A stretch of DNA of 64,000 nt from Streptomyces durmitorensis (GCF_023498005.1 NZ_CP097289.1:3100001-3164000), one strand, 5' to 3'; positions 16,226-25,479 are shown, counted from the first letter of the stretch. Made by a program: numbers and translations. The notes: a model not told the origin generated them from the sequence alone.

Positions 16226-17479
16226 TCAGCGCACGTGACGCACGAACGTGTCGTAGCCGTCATTCGTGTCGCCGCTCAGGAGCGACGCGTCACCGGAGAG
16301 GAAGGCGATCCGGCGGCCGTCGGCCGAGATGCCACCGGGGGCGACCTGGGCCGAGGCCGCGCCGCCCGTGGTGTCCGGCGTGACCAGCGTGGTGGTGCCC
16401 TTCTTCAGGTCACGCAGATAGACGGGCCACTCCTTGCCGTACTGCGATCCGGCCTCGGTGAGCTCGGACATGAACGTCAGGCGGCGGCCGTCGGCGCTGA
16501 TGGCGGGCGAGCGGGTGTAGGCCTCGCCGGGTCCGCCCTGGGTGCCGTGGATCCGCTGGTTCTTGCCGGATGCGACGTCGTGCACGAAGACGTTCCAGGC
16601 GACGTCGTCGTCGTTCGGGACGAGATGCGTGTCGCGGGACTCGAACACGACGGTGCGGCCGTTGCCGCTGATGGACGGTTCGAGGGACTCCTTCTCCGTC
16701 TCCGATCCGTCGTGGGAACGGTCCACCTCCGCCAGCTCGCCGGTCTTGCGGTCACGCAGCAGGACGTCGCTCCAGTCGTCGCCGCGCGGGCCGTTGAAGT
16801 AGTTGTACGCGTAGACGACACGGCTGCCGTCGTCGCTGACGGTCGCCCCGTGCGCGGTGCGCCCCTCCCTTGCCGGGTCGGCCTCGCTGATCCGCTCGGT
16901 CGTGCCGGTCTTCCGGTCGCGCAGGAAGACGACGCCGCCGGGGCTGCCCGCGCTCTGGCGGACGTCGAAGACGGCGTACCGGGCGTCGGGCGTCAGCGAG
17001 ACGCTGCCCGCGCCCGCGGCGCCGTCGGGCAGCTCGACGTCGAGCCGTTCGGTCTTCTTGGTCCTGCGGTCGTAGAGCCGGACGTCGGAGTCCGAGTAGG
17101 AGCCCGCTGGGCTGGTGATCACCGCGACGTAGCGACCGTCGGCGCTCAGCGACGGACTCCTGACGTCACGCCCGTCGAGGGTGATCCGCTCGGTCTTCCC
17201 GGTGCGCAGATCGCGTACGAAGACGTCGCTGAGGCCGTTCGTGTCACCCGCGACCAGATCGGTGGCCTCGGAGTCGAAGGCCGCGAACCTGCCGTCGCGG
17301 CTGATCGCGGCGCCCGCCGAGCGGTCGTTCGCGGCCTTGCCGTCGGCCGTGACGCTGACGCCCTCGGTGCGGGGCGCGTCGGCGGCGGGCGCGGCGAAGG
17401 CGGCGGGCAGGGTCGAGGCCGTGACGGCGGCGACGAGTGCGGCGGCGGCCAGGGCTGCGCGGCGCTTGGTGCTGTGCAT
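16226..17479 (-). CDS. Secreted TolB-like beta-propeller protein
   Basis: A 417-residue protein. The ATG at 17479 follows GGGGGA and starts a signal peptide (TKRRAALAAAALVAAVTAS, cleavage near AFAAPAAD). The rest consists of repeated blades carrying ISADGRxxxF and VRDxxTGKxER signatures, the PD40/WD40-like TolB propeller. Typical repeats are ISRDGRFAAFDSEATDLV and VFVRDLRTGKTERITLDG. Such Streptomyces proteins are secreted and may bind polymers or other proteins; no enzyme motif is visible. A paralogue of the same plan lies directly upstream, so the pair probably arose by duplication. Confidence 0.85.
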   Translation of the reverse strand: MHSTKRRAALAAAALVAAVTASTLPAAFAAPAADAPRTEGVSVTADGKAANDRSAGAAISRDGRFAAFDSEATDLVAGDTNGLSDVFVRDLRTGKTERITLDGRDVRSPSLSADGRYVAVITSPAGSYSDSDVRLYDRRTKKTERLDVELPDGAAGAGSVSLTPDARYAVFDVRQSAGSPGGVVFLRDRKTGTTERISEADPAREGRTAHGATVSDDGSRVVYAYNYFNGPRGDDWSDVLLRDRKTGELAEVDRSHDGSETEKESLEPSISGNGRTVVFESRDTHLVPNDDDVAWNVFVHDVASGKNQRIHGTQGGPGEAYTRSPAISADGRRLTFMSELTEAGSQYGKEWPVYLRDLKKGTTTLVTPDTTGGAASAQVAPGGISADGRRIAFLSGDASLLSGDTNDGYDTFVRHVR

Positions 17480-17652
17480 GGTCAAATCCCCCGTGATTTC
17501 TTGGTGTTCGGTGCGGATGCCGCGTTCCGTGCCATGCGGCGTTCGGTGCGTGCAATGTCTGTGATGCGCGAGATGGGCATATGGTTGCGGGCCTCGTGGA
17601 ACTGTCCGCAGGAAGATGCTGGAGCCGCCGGAGCTGCCGGAGCCGCCGTCCG

Positions 17653-18741
17653 TCAGCGTGCCGTCCACTTGAAGACGTCGCCCACGCCGTTCGTGTCCCC
17701 CGGCACGGTGTCCGCGTCGTCCGAGGAGTAGACGACACTGCGCCCCTTGTCGGCGATCGCCCCCACCGCGGCGCCTCCGCCGTGGCCGATCGTCCGCTCA
17801 TGGCCGCTGGGCAGGTGGCGCAGCCGGATGTCCGACCGGCCTTCTCCGTAGACGCCGTAGACGCTGTAGACGCCGTAGACGAGTTGACGGCCGTCCCGGC
17901 TGACCGCCTGCGCGCTCGCCCCCGGGAAGCGCTGGACCTTTCCGGTGCGCAGGTCACGTACGTAGGCGCCGTCCACGGTGTTCATCGCCACCGTGCGGCC
18001 GTTGACCTGCACCACCTTGGAGGCCGTGCCGTCGTCGACGCGGGTGAGGCCGCCGGTGGTGCGGTCGCGGAGCCAGACCTGGCCGGTGCCCTTGTCCTCG
18101 TAGGCGACGTGGCGGCCGTCGGCGCTGATGGACGGGTCCACCATGTCGCGGGCCGAGTCGGACGGTCCGTCGCTGACGACCTCGCGGGTGTCGCTCTCGC
18201 GGTCGTAGACCTCAACCCGCTGGGGGTCTCCGGGGTGCTGTGGCTGAAGGTCGTAGGCGACGAAGCGGCCGTCCGCGCTGATGGACGGCGAGGACGCGCT
18301 GTACTTGAAGCCCCGGCCGTCGATCTGCTTGATCTCCCCCGTGCTGAGGTCGGTGAGGAAGACGTTGATGCCGTGCGAGCCCCAGCCGGTGTGCGCCGCG
18401 TACCGGCCGTCGTCGCTGATCACGGGGGCGGCCATGGAGTTCTTGAGGCGCTTGACCTCGCCGGGCTCCAGATCCTTCACGAACGCCCAGTCGTACGGCC
18501 CCTGATGACCCTCTGTCAGATTCTCCGCGTCGCTGTAGAAGGCGACGAAGCGGCCGTTCGCCGAGATGGACGCGGTGCGCGATGCCCCGTCGGCCTCGGT
18601 CCCGTCGGCCGCGACGCTCACGCGCTCCACCTTCGGCGCCGGCGGCTCGTGCGGCGCGGCCTGCGCCGCGGCCGGTAACACCGTGGCGCCGAGCGCCGCG
18701 GCCAGTAAGGCGCTCAAGGACACACGTCTCGCAGTGGACAT
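17653..18741 (-). CDS. Secreted TolB-like beta-propeller protein (paralogue)
   Basis: A 362-residue protein. The ATG at 18741 follows GGGGGAAG; an ATG-less extension to 18753 is unlikely. A signal peptide (residues 1-30, LLAAALGATVLPAAAQAA) precedes propeller blades such as ISANGRFVAFYSDAENLT, ISDDGRYAAHTGW and ISADGRHVAYEDKG. The final blade contains a short VYGVYSVYGVYG repeat, encoded by tandem 9-bp DNA units near 17846-17883. Gene order and blade sequences indicate that it is a paralogue of the downstream propeller gene, separated by 173 bp that carry the latter's own promoter region. Confidence 0.85.
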   Translation of the reverse strand: MSTARRVSLSALLAAALGATVLPAAAQAAPHEPPAPKVERVSVAADGTEADGASRTASISANGRFVAFYSDAENLTEGHQGPYDWAFVKDLEPGEVKRLKNSMAAPVISDDGRYAAHTGWGSHGINVFLTDLSTGEIKQIDGRGFKYSASSPSISADGRFVAYDLQPQHPGDPQRVEVYDRESDTREVVSDGPSDSARDMVDPSISADGRHVAYEDKGTGQVWLRDRTTGGLTRVDDGTASKVVQVNGRTVAMNTVDGAYVRDLRTGKVQRFPGASAQAVSRDGRQLVYGVYSVYGVYGEGRSDIRLRHLPSGHERTIGHGGGAAVGAIADKGRSVVYSSDDADTVPGDTNGVGDVFKWTAR

Positions 18742-18865
18742 GGCTTCCCCCAAAACCTGTCATTCCCCCCGGCCCGGTACCGAAGGCCCACGGGGATACA
18801 AGCGCACCCCCAGGTCACCCGCAATCAGCCGGAACGCGTACAACCTAGACGGGGGCAACGGGGTC

Positions 18866-19471
18866 CTACGAGCCGGAGGCGAGTGCTCCGTCCAGGAACT
18901 CCCGTACATGCGCGAGGATCTGGTCACGTCCCGTGCCGCGCAGGCCGATCGCCACATGGATGGAGAACCCGTCGAGCAGCGCCCGCAGCCGCGCCGCGAA
19001 CCGGTCGGGGTCAAGGGCCCCGAACTCGCCCCGCGAGACGCCCTCGGCGAGCAGCGCCACCAGGTCGCGGTGCCAGGCGCTCTCGATGGCGACCTGCCGG
19101 TCGCGCTCGTCGTCGTCGGCGTTCAGGGAGCGGTTCCAGACCTCAAGCCAGAGGGTCCAGTGGGGGTCGCCGGGGGCGTCCGGGACATACAGGTCGACGT
19201 ACGCGTCGAGCCGCTCGCGGGCCGTGCCCTGCCGGGCGAGCAGCCGGCCGCGCTCGGCGCCGAGCGCGGACTCGCTCCACTCCAGAGTGCGCAGGAGCAG
19301 CTCGTCCTTGGTGCGGAAGTAGTAGAGGAGGTGGCCGCTGCTCATGCCGACCTCACGGCCGAGCGCGGCCATGGTCAGCTTCTCCAGGCCGCGCTCGGCG
19401 ATCATCTCCATGGCAGCGGCCAGCACGTCCTCGCGCGGTGGTGCGTTCTTCCGGCGGGCGGCCTGGGCCAC
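18866..19471 (-). CDS. TetR family regulator of the urease/agmatine deiminase cluster
   Basis: A 201-residue TetR-type repressor. The N-terminal helix-turn-helix reads LTMAALGREVGMSSGHLLYYF (about 30-50), followed by a ligand-binding helical domain. The GTG at 19471 has GGAG upstream; upstream in-frame starts would overlap the deiminase gene. It lies 28 bp after the agmatine deiminase stop codon and is the last gene of the ureAB-ureC-aguA-tetR unit. It is therefore the likely regulator of this operon and of the divergent permease through the paired sites at 22941-23028 (inference). Confidence 0.88.
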   Translation of the reverse strand: MAQAARRKNAPPREDVLAAAMEMIAERGLEKLTMAALGREVGMSSGHLLYYFRTKDELLLRTLEWSESALGAERGRLLARQGTARERLDAYVDLYVPDAPGDPHWTLWLEVWNRSLNADDDERDRQVAIESAWHRDLVALLAEGVSRGEFGALDPDRFAARLRALLDGFSIHVAIGLRGTGRDQILAHVREFLDGALASGS

Positions 19472-19499
19472 GGGGACTCCTGCGGTGACTCGTCTGACG

Positions 19500-20513
19500 C
19501 TAGATCTTCGGCTGCTGCTGGGTGATGCAGTGGATGCCACCACCCCCGGCAAAGATCGTACGGGCGTCCACGAGCGTCACGGTCCGCTCCGGGAAGAGAC
19601 GGCGAAAGATGCCGGCCGCGATCTCGTCACGCGGGTCGTCGAAGGCGCACAGGACGACGCCGCCGTTGCAGAGGTAGTGGTTGATGTACGAGTAGTCGAC
19701 CCACCCCTCGTCGTCGGTGAGGACGGTCGGCGCGGGCACCTCGACGATCTGCAGGGTCCGGCCCCGGGCATCGGTCTGCCCCCGCAGCACCCCGATGATC
19801 TCCTTGCTGACCTCGAAGTCCGGGTGGGCGGGGTCCTGCTGCGAGTGGACGAGCACGATGCCGGGCGCGGCGAAGGCGGCGACGATGTCGACGTGCCCTC
19901 GGGTGCCGAACTGCCCGTAGTCGCCGGTCAGGCCCTTCGGCAGCCAAATCGCCTTGCGCGTGCCGATGCGGGCGTGGATCGCCTCCTCGGCCTGCTCGCG
20001 GGTCAGCCCGGGGTTGCGTCCCGGGTCCAGCTGGACCGTGTCGGTCAGCAGGACCGTGCCCTCGCCGTCGACGTGGATGCCGCCGCCTTCGTTGACCAGG
20101 GGCGAGGAGTGGACGGGCACGCCCGCGATGTCGGCGACGTGCCGGGCGATCTTCGCGTCGTGCTCCCAGCGGGCCCAGTCCTGGCCGCCCCAGCCGTTGA
20201 AGATCCAGTCCACGGCGGCGAGTTGATCGCCGTCGCGTACGAAGGTGGGGCCGATGTCCCGCATCCACGCGTCGTCCAGATCGCGCTCGACCAACTCGAT
20301 GTCAGGGCCGAGGAGCGCGCGGGCCGACTCGCTCTGGCCGGTGCCGACGACCATCGTGACGGGTTCGAAGCGGCGTACGGCACGGGCGACGCCCGCCCAG
20401 GCGGCCCGGCCCTCGGCGAGCTCACGCTCATTGGTGAACGTGGGATTGGGGCCCGGCCAGGCCATCCAGGTGCGCTCGTGCGGGGCCCACTCGGCGGGCA
20501 TGTGGAAGGTCAT
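19500..20513 (-). CDS. aguA: Agmatine deiminase
   Basis: A 337-residue guanidine-modifying enzyme of the peptidyl-arginine/agmatine deiminase family. It converts agmatine to N-carbamoylputrescine and ammonia. Visible motifs are MPAEWAPHERTWMAWP at the start, DDAWMRDIGPTF with catalytic acid, VNEGGGIHVDGEGT, GTRGHVDIVAAF with catalytic His, and the catalytic Cys329 in GGGGIHCITQQQP. GGGA lies before the ATG. It follows ureC by 32 bp in one operon, giving an ammonia-releasing module. No N-carbamoylputrescine amidase is adjacent. Confidence 0.94.
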   Translation of the reverse strand: MTFHMPAEWAPHERTWMAWPGPNPTFTNERELAEGRAAWAGVARAVRRFEPVTMVVGTGQSESARALLGPDIELVERDLDDAWMRDIGPTFVRDGDQLAAVDWIFNGWGGQDWARWEHDAKIARHVADIAGVPVHSSPLVNEGGGIHVDGEGTVLLTDTVQLDPGRNPGLTREQAEEAIHARIGTRKAIWLPKGLTGDYGQFGTRGHVDIVAAFAAPGIVLVHSQQDPAHPDFEVSKEIIGVLRGQTDARGRTLQIVEVPAPTVLTDDEGWVDYSYINHYLCNGGVVLCAFDDPRDEIAAGIFRRLFPERTVTLVDARTIFAGGGGIHCITQQQPKI

Positions 20514-20545
20514 GGTGATCCCTACGAAGAGGACTGCGGGAAGGA

Positions 20546-22234
20546 CTACAGGAAGTAGAGGCGGTTGAGCGAGACGGAGTCGGCGGGCTCGGACCTGACC
20601 GGGTCGCCGTCGAGCGTGACCAGGCCGGAGCGCTGGTCGACGTCGATGGATCCGGTGCGGGAGTTGAGCCGCAGGTCGGCGGGGCCGATGCCGCGGGTGC
20701 CCCGCACGGCGACGCGGCGCCGCCGGGTCGGCATCTGGTCGTTGCCCTGGTCGACGGCGGCCTGCGCGACGAAGGCCACCGAGATGTCGGCGGGCGTCGC
20801 ACCGTACGCGCCGAACTGCGGCCCCAGGACGAGAGGTTCGCACGTGTCGGTCGCGGCGTTCGGGTCGCCCACGACGCCGTAGGCCGGGAAGCCGTACTTC
20901 AGGACCAACTGCGGCTTGGCGCCGAAGAATTCGGGCTTCCACAGCACCACGTCGGCCATCTTGCCGACCTCGATGGAGCCGACCTCGTGGGCGAGGCCGT
21001 GGGCGATGGCGGGGTTGATGGTCAGCTTGGCCATGTAGCGCAGGACGCGCGCGTTGTCGTCGCCCGCGCCGTCCCCGTCCATCGGGCCGAGCTCGGCCTT
21101 CATCTTCCCGGCCATCGCGAACGTCCTGCGTACGGTCTCGCCCGCGCGCCCCATGCCCTGCGCGTCCGACGAGGTGATCCCGATGGCGCCCAGGTCGTGC
21201 AGCACGTCCTCGGCGCCCATGGTCCCGGCCCGGATCCGGTCACGGGCCATCGCCGCGTCACCCGGCAGATCCGTCTTCAGGTCATGGACCGAGACGATCA
21301 TCCCGTAGTGCTCGGCGACCGCGTCACGCCCGAAGGGCAGCGTGGGATTGGTGGAGGAGCCGATCACATTCGGCACGCCCGCCATCTTCAGCACGTTCGG
21401 CACATGCCCGCCACCGCACCCCTCGATGTGGAAGGCGTGAATGGTCCGCCCCTCAAGGACCTTCAAGGTGTCCTCGACGGACAGACACTCGTTCAACCCG
21501 TCGCTGTGCAGGGCGACTTGGACGTCATGCTCCTCGGCCACCCGCAACGCCGTGTCGAGTGCCCGCGTGTGCGCGCCCATGTCCTCGTGCACCTTGAAGC
21601 CCGACGCACCGCCCTCGGCGAGCGCCTCGATCAGGGGGGCGTCGTGCGAGGACGAACCCCGGCCCAGGAAGCCGATGTTGACGGGCCAGGCGTCGAAGGC
21701 GTTGAACGCGTGCTTCAGCGCCCAGGGCGAGTTGACCCCGACGCCCCACACCGGCCCGAACTCCTGGCCGATGATCGTGGTGACACCGGAGGCCAGCGAG
21801 GCCTCCATGATGCGCGGCGACAGCAGATGGACATGCGTGTCCACGGATCCGGCGGTGGCGATGAGCCCCTCGCCCGAGACGATGGACGTGCCGGTGCCGA
21901 CGACGACGTCGACGCCGTCGAGGGTGTCGGGATTCCCGGCCCGCCCTATGGCGTGGATGCGGCCTTCCCTGATCCCGATGGACACCTTGCGGATGCCCTG
22001 CACGGCGTCGATCACCAGCACATTGCTGATCACGACGTCACAGGTCTCGCGGACGGCGGCGGCCTTCAGATGCAGCCCGTCACGGGCCGTCTTGCCGAAC
22101 CCGGCCAGGAACTCCTCGCCGTACTCCTGCGAGTCGGACTCCACCCGGACCACCAGGCCCGAGTCGCCGAGCCTGACGCGGTCGCCCGCGCGGGGCCCAT
22201 GGGTGGCGGCGTACGCGTACGGATCGATGCTCAT
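20546..22234 (-). CDS. ureC: Urease alpha subunit, atypical
   Basis: A 562-residue amidohydrolase. Nickel ligands are all recognisable: His134 and His136 (DTHVH), carbamylated Lys214 (GFKVHEDMG), His243, His269 and Asp357 (ITSSDAQ). The catalytic flap His317 is kept. The neighbouring flap cysteine of classical ureases is Val316, and the next residue is Asp318 where His is usual. Sequence around the active site is divergent (for example SPRIMEASLASG and the HIEGCGGGH loop). It overlaps the gamma/beta fusion gene by 4 bp (ATGA). No ureE, ureF, ureG or ureD gene is in the window. It is expected to hydrolyse urea or a related amide. Confidence 0.9.
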   Translation of the reverse strand: MSIDPYAYAATHGPRAGDRVRLGDSGLVVRVESDSQEYGEEFLAGFGKTARDGLHLKAAAVRETCDVVISNVLVIDAVQGIRKVSIGIREGRIHAIGRAGNPDTLDGVDVVVGTGTSIVSGEGLIATAGSVDTHVHLLSPRIMEASLASGVTTIIGQEFGPVWGVGVNSPWALKHAFNAFDAWPVNIGFLGRGSSSHDAPLIEALAEGGASGFKVHEDMGAHTRALDTALRVAEEHDVQVALHSDGLNECLSVEDTLKVLEGRTIHAFHIEGCGGGHVPNVLKMAGVPNVIGSSTNPTLPFGRDAVAEHYGMIVSVHDLKTDLPGDAAMARDRIRAGTMGAEDVLHDLGAIGITSSDAQGMGRAGETVRRTFAMAGKMKAELGPMDGDGAGDDNARVLRYMAKLTINPAIAHGLAHEVGSIEVGKMADVVLWKPEFFGAKPQLVLKYGFPAYGVVGDPNAATDTCEPLVLGPQFGAYGATPADISVAFVAQAAVDQGNDQMPTRRRRVAVRGTRGIGPADLRLNSRTGSIDVDQRSGLVTLDGDPVRSEPADSVSLNRLYFL

Positions 22235-22923
22235 CGCTCAGCTCCTCGGTCAGCTCCCAGGTATCCGCAGGCCACGGCCCTGCGCAGGGCCTCTTCCTTG
22301 GCGCCGGGCGCATCAAGGGCGCCGTCCACCAGACCGGCGAAGCCGATCGCGACGCGCTCGCCGCCGATGGGCACCAGCCCGACCTCGACGCTCTCGCCAG
22401 GGCCGAAGCGGACGGAGGACCCGGCAGGCACCGCGAGCCGCATGCCGTACGCGGCGCCGCGGTCGAAGTCGAGCCGCGGATTGGCCTCGAAGAGATGGAA
22501 GTGCGAGGTGACGGAGACGGGCACGGACGCGGTGTTGTGCACCGTGAGCGTCACGACGGGCGCGAGCTCCGCGTGCTCGGGACCGGGCAGCAGCGCCCCG
22601 GGAGCCTCACTCCCCAACCCCGCGCCGATGGGCTGCGAGACGACCGCGAGCCGGGAGCCGTCGTCGAAGACGGCCTCCACATGCACCTCGGTCACCACGT
22701 CCGCGACGCCCGGCAGGACGTCGTCGGGCCCGAGGACCGAGCGTGCCCGCTCGATCGCCTCGGCGAGCCTGGCCCCGTCGCGGGCCGCCTCGCACACCGT
22801 GTCCGCGATCAGCGCGGTCGCCTCGGGGACGTTGAGTCTGAGGCCGCGCGCCTTGCGGGCCCTGGCCAGCTCGGCCGCCCCGAAGAGCAGCAGCCGGTCG
22901 CGTTCCGTGGGGGTAAGCCGCAC
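22231..22923 (-). CDS. ureAB: Urease gamma/beta fusion subunit
   Basis: A 230-residue fusion. The N-terminal UreA part (about 1-100) starts with the standard RLTPTERDRLLLFGAAELAR. The C-terminal UreB part (about 115-225) has VHNTASVPVSVTSHFHLFEAN and RLDFDRGAAYGMRLAVPAG. The GTG at 22923 was chosen from GGAGG upstream and homology. Fused gamma/beta subunits occur in several actinobacterial ureases. The beta part diverges towards its C-terminus, where GFAGLVDGALD replaces the usual segment. It is first gene of the operon and is divergent from the permease gene. Confidence 0.92.
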   Translation of the reverse strand: MRLTPTERDRLLLFGAAELARARKARGLRLNVPEATALIADTVCEAARDGARLAEAIERARSVLGPDDVLPGVADVVTEVHVEAVFDDGSRLAVVSQPIGAGLGSEAPGALLPGPEHAELAPVVTLTVHNTASVPVSVTSHFHLFEANPRLDFDRGAAYGMRLAVPAGSSVRFGPGESVEVGLVPIGGERVAIGFAGLVDGALDAPGAKEEALRRAVACGYLGADRGAER

Positions 22924-22940
22924 GCCACCACACCTCCATC

Positions 22941-22959
22941 GTTTGAACAACACTCTAAC
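22941..22959. promoter_or_regulatory. Operator copy next to ureAB
   Basis: The site GTTTGAACAACACTCTAAC lies 18 bp before the ureAB start codon. It is an imperfect inverted repeat (arm match 5 of 7) and is similar in opposite orientation to the site at 23012-23028. It is a likely TetR-type site covering the ribosome-site or promoter region. Confidence 0.5.
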
Positions 22960-23011
22960 CACGAGATTGATCCGACGGAAACATTGACGTGCGAGCTTGA
23001 CTCAGGTCACA

Positions 23012-23028
23012 TTGAGCGGCACTCAAAC
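23012..23028. promoter_or_regulatory. Operator copy next to the permease
   Basis: TTGAGCGGCACTCAAAC contains the palindrome TTGAG-N5-CTCAA and lies about 58 bp before the permease start codon. Together with 22941-22959 it gives a pair of similar sites in the divergent promoter region. Confidence 0.55.
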
Positions 23029-23085
23029 AGTCGAACGGCGGCCTGTGTGCGCAGGCCGCCACGATCGAGCGTCAGGGGCACCCTC

Positions 23086-24516
23086 ATGCCGATAGAACAG
23101 CGCGGAGTCGACACCATCCCGGACGGGGAACGCACCAGCGGCCCCCGCGATCTCATCTCGATCCTGCTCGGCTCCAACCTCTGTCTCGGGGTGATCGTCT
23201 TCGGCTGGCTGCCGGTGTCGTTCGGCCTCGGCTGGTGGGCGTCGGTCACCTCCGTGGTGGCGGGCACGGTGATCGGCACGGCCCTCACAGCCCCCCTCGC
23301 CCTGGTCTCACTCCGGACGGGCACGAACCTCTCCACCTCCTCCGGAGCTCAGTTCGGCGTACGGGGCCGTCTGGTCGGCTCGATCGTCGGCCTCCTCCTC
23401 TCCCTCGGCTACACCGCGCTGACCATCTGGATCGGCGGCGACGTCATGGTGGGCGTCCTGCACCGCCTGATCGGGCTCCCGGCGGGCGGCCTGTCCTACG
23501 GGATCGTGTACGCGCTCCTGGCCGCCGCCACGGTGACGGGCGCGGTCTACGGCTACCGGGTCCTGCTGAAGCTGTCCCGCGTCCTCGCCGTCGGCATGAC
23601 GGCGCTCCTGATCCTCGGGGCGGTGGCCTACGCCCCCGACTTCACGACGTCGGCCCTTCCCGACGCGGGCGGCTACCTCCTCGGCTCCTTCTGGCCGACG
23701 TGGCTGCTCGCCCTGGTGGCTGCGGGCCTGAGCGGCCCGATCGCGTTCATCACGCTCCTGGGCGACTACACGCGCTACGTCTCCCCCACGCGTCACAGCT
23801 CGCGCACGGTGCTGCGGGCGTCGTGGGCCGGCCTGCTGGCCGGGCTCCTGGTCCCCCAGCTCTTCGGTACGTTCACGGCGTACGCGGCGGGCGCGGCGCT
23901 CGACTACGCGGGCCCGCTGGTGTCCGCATCCCCCACCTGGTACTTGATCCCGCTCCTGCTGGCCGCCTCCGCGGGCTCGGTCGGCAACGCGGGCCTGATG
24001 CTGTACTCGATGGGCCTCGACCTGGACGCGATCCTGCCGCGGGCCTCGCGGGCGCGGGCGACGTACACGGTGGCGGTGGTGGCCACGGGGTGCGTGTTCG
24101 TGGGCCATTACGCATGGGAGGCGCAGGACGCGATGACGTCCTTCGTCCTGCTCCTCACGGCGATCGGCACACCATGGGCGGTGATCACCCTGATCGGCTT
24201 CGCACGCTGCGGGGGCGTGTACGACGCGGAGGCACTCCAGGTCTTCAACCGCCGCTCCAGGGGCGGGATCTACTGGTACCGCTCGGGCTGGAACATCCCG
24301 GCGACGGTGAGCTGGGCGCTGGGCGCGGCGGTCGGCCTGGCCGCGGTCTCACTCCCCTCCTACGAGGGCCCGCTGCTCTCGCTCACCGGCGGGGTGGACT
24401 GCAGCTTCCTGCTGTCGGGCGTGGTGGGCGGCCTTGCGTACGTGGTCCTGGAGCGGGGGAAGGCTACCGAGCCGGCGCCGGAGGAGGCCCCGGCGGTCAG
24501 CGCGCCGACGCCGTGA
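23086..24516 (+). CDS. NCS1 family permease (cytosine/purine/allantoin type)
   Basis: A 476-residue transporter with about 12 hydrophobic helices. Family features include SGPRDLISILLGSNLCLG near the start, the STSSGAQFGVRGRLVGS helix and FITLLGDYTRYVSP. NCS1 proteins import nucleobases, allantoin, hydantoins or vitamins with Na+ or H+. The substrate is not predictable; location opposite ureAB suggests a nitrogen-rich compound. The ATG has a CAGGGGC site upstream. Its final 20 bp overlap the convergent methyltransferase gene. Confidence 0.88.
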   Translation: MPIEQRGVDTIPDGERTSGPRDLISILLGSNLCLGVIVFGWLPVSFGLGWWASVTSVVAGTVIGTALTAPLALVSLRTGTNLSTSSGAQFGVRGRLVGSIVGLLLSLGYTALTIWIGGDVMVGVLHRLIGLPAGGLSYGIVYALLAAATVTGAVYGYRVLLKLSRVLAVGMTALLILGAVAYAPDFTTSALPDAGGYLLGSFWPTWLLALVAAGLSGPIAFITLLGDYTRYVSPTRHSSRTVLRASWAGLLAGLLVPQLFGTFTAYAAGAALDYAGPLVSASPTWYLIPLLLAASAGSVGNAGLMLYSMGLDLDAILPRASRARATYTVAVVATGCVFVGHYAWEAQDAMTSFVLLLTAIGTPWAVITLIGFARCGGVYDAEALQVFNRRSRGGIYWYRSGWNIPATVSWALGAAVGLAAVSLPSYEGPLLSLTGGVDCSFLLSGVVGGLAYVVLERGKATEPAPEEAPAVSAPTP

Positions 24517-25273
24517 TCAACTCATGCAGATACCGCTTGACGACGAAGCCGCCGTACGTGCCGTCGATCAACTCCCGCACACACCTCAACAGTCCGGCAC
24601 GGGTGTCGTGATCGAGGGCGCGGTGCCCGGAGTAGGTGCGGAGCACGTCGATGTACTGATCGGCGGTGTAGGTGATGTCCCGCGCGAAGCGCCGCACGGT
24701 GACGGGGCCGAGGCCGTGCGCCCGCTCGATCTCACCGACATCGGTCCGGACGGTGCTCTCCTCGGGCAGCCGCAGGCCGGGCTCGGTGGCGTCGGGATCC
24801 CACCGCTCATAACACCCCTGGACCTCCACCCAGAAGTCCGAACTCCCCCCGGCGACATGCTCAGTGGTGACAACGGCTAACGTCCCACCACCCCGCAGCG
24901 CCGCCCTCATCTTGGGCACCCGCACATCAGGGTCCAGCCAGTGAAAGGCGGTGGCGCACACGACGAGGTCATACGGCTCCGGGGGCAGAGGCCACGCCTC
25001 GAATTCGGCCACCTCGACGTGGGCCCGGGGATAGGGGGCGAGGTTGCGCCGCGCCACGGCGGCGAGGGCGGGCCCCAGCTCCACGGCAGTGAGAACACCG
25101 CCGACCCGGGCCAGCGGCACGGTCAACTGCCCCGTACCCGGGGCCACTTCCAGCACCCTGCTGCGGGGGCTCAGCTGCGCCTGCTGGACCAGTGCATCGA
25201 TCAACCCGGAGGGATACCGCGGCCGAACCCGGTCATACAACTCGGCATCCCCATCAAAAATCCCACGCAACAT
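24497..25273 (-). CDS. Class I SAM-dependent methyltransferase
   Basis: A 258-residue methyltransferase of the UbiE/Methyltransf_11 group. The SAM-binding motif I is VLEVAPGTGQLTVPLA (about 40-55). The acidic residue after strand 2 lies in LTAVELGPALAAVA, and motif IV is YDLVVCATAFHWLDPD. The start ATG 25273 follows GGGGGG; the frame stays open far upstream through repeat array 3, but that part is repeat, not protein. The substrate is unknown. The 3' end overlaps the permease gene by 20 bp. Confidence 0.9.
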   Translation of the reverse strand: MLRGIFDGDAELYDRVRPRYPSGLIDALVQQAQLSPRSRVLEVAPGTGQLTVPLARVGGVLTAVELGPALAAVARRNLAPYPRAHVEVAEFEAWPLPPEPYDLVVCATAFHWLDPDVRVPKMRAALRGGGTLAVVTTEHVAGGSSDFWVEVQGCYERWDPDATEPGLRLPEESTVRTDVGEIERAHGLGPVTVRRFARDITYTADQYIDVLRTYSGHRALDHDTRAGLLRCVRELIDGTYGGFVVKRYLHELITASAR

Positions 25274-25304
25274 CCCCCCACTGTCCCGCACCGAACACCC
25301 CTTT

Positions 25305-25360
25305 CCCACCCGATCACCCCGCACCGAACAAGCTCTCCCACCCACCCACCCGATTGCCCC
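25305..25360. repeat. TCTCCCACCCACCC motif at the edge of array 3
   Basis: Two adjacent copies of a motif ending in CCGATYRCCCCGC. The same motif borders the arrays at 1642-2235 and 8672-9150, which suggests one dispersed intergenic element. Confidence 0.7.
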
Positions 25361-25479
25361 GCGGTGCCAGGGGTGGGCGGGAGATTTCCCGCGGCGAGGG
25401 TGGCGGGAACGGCACGGACGGGGTGGGCGGGAAGCGCACCGCAGAGGGGCGGGCGGGGAGCGCACCGCAGAGGGGCGGG

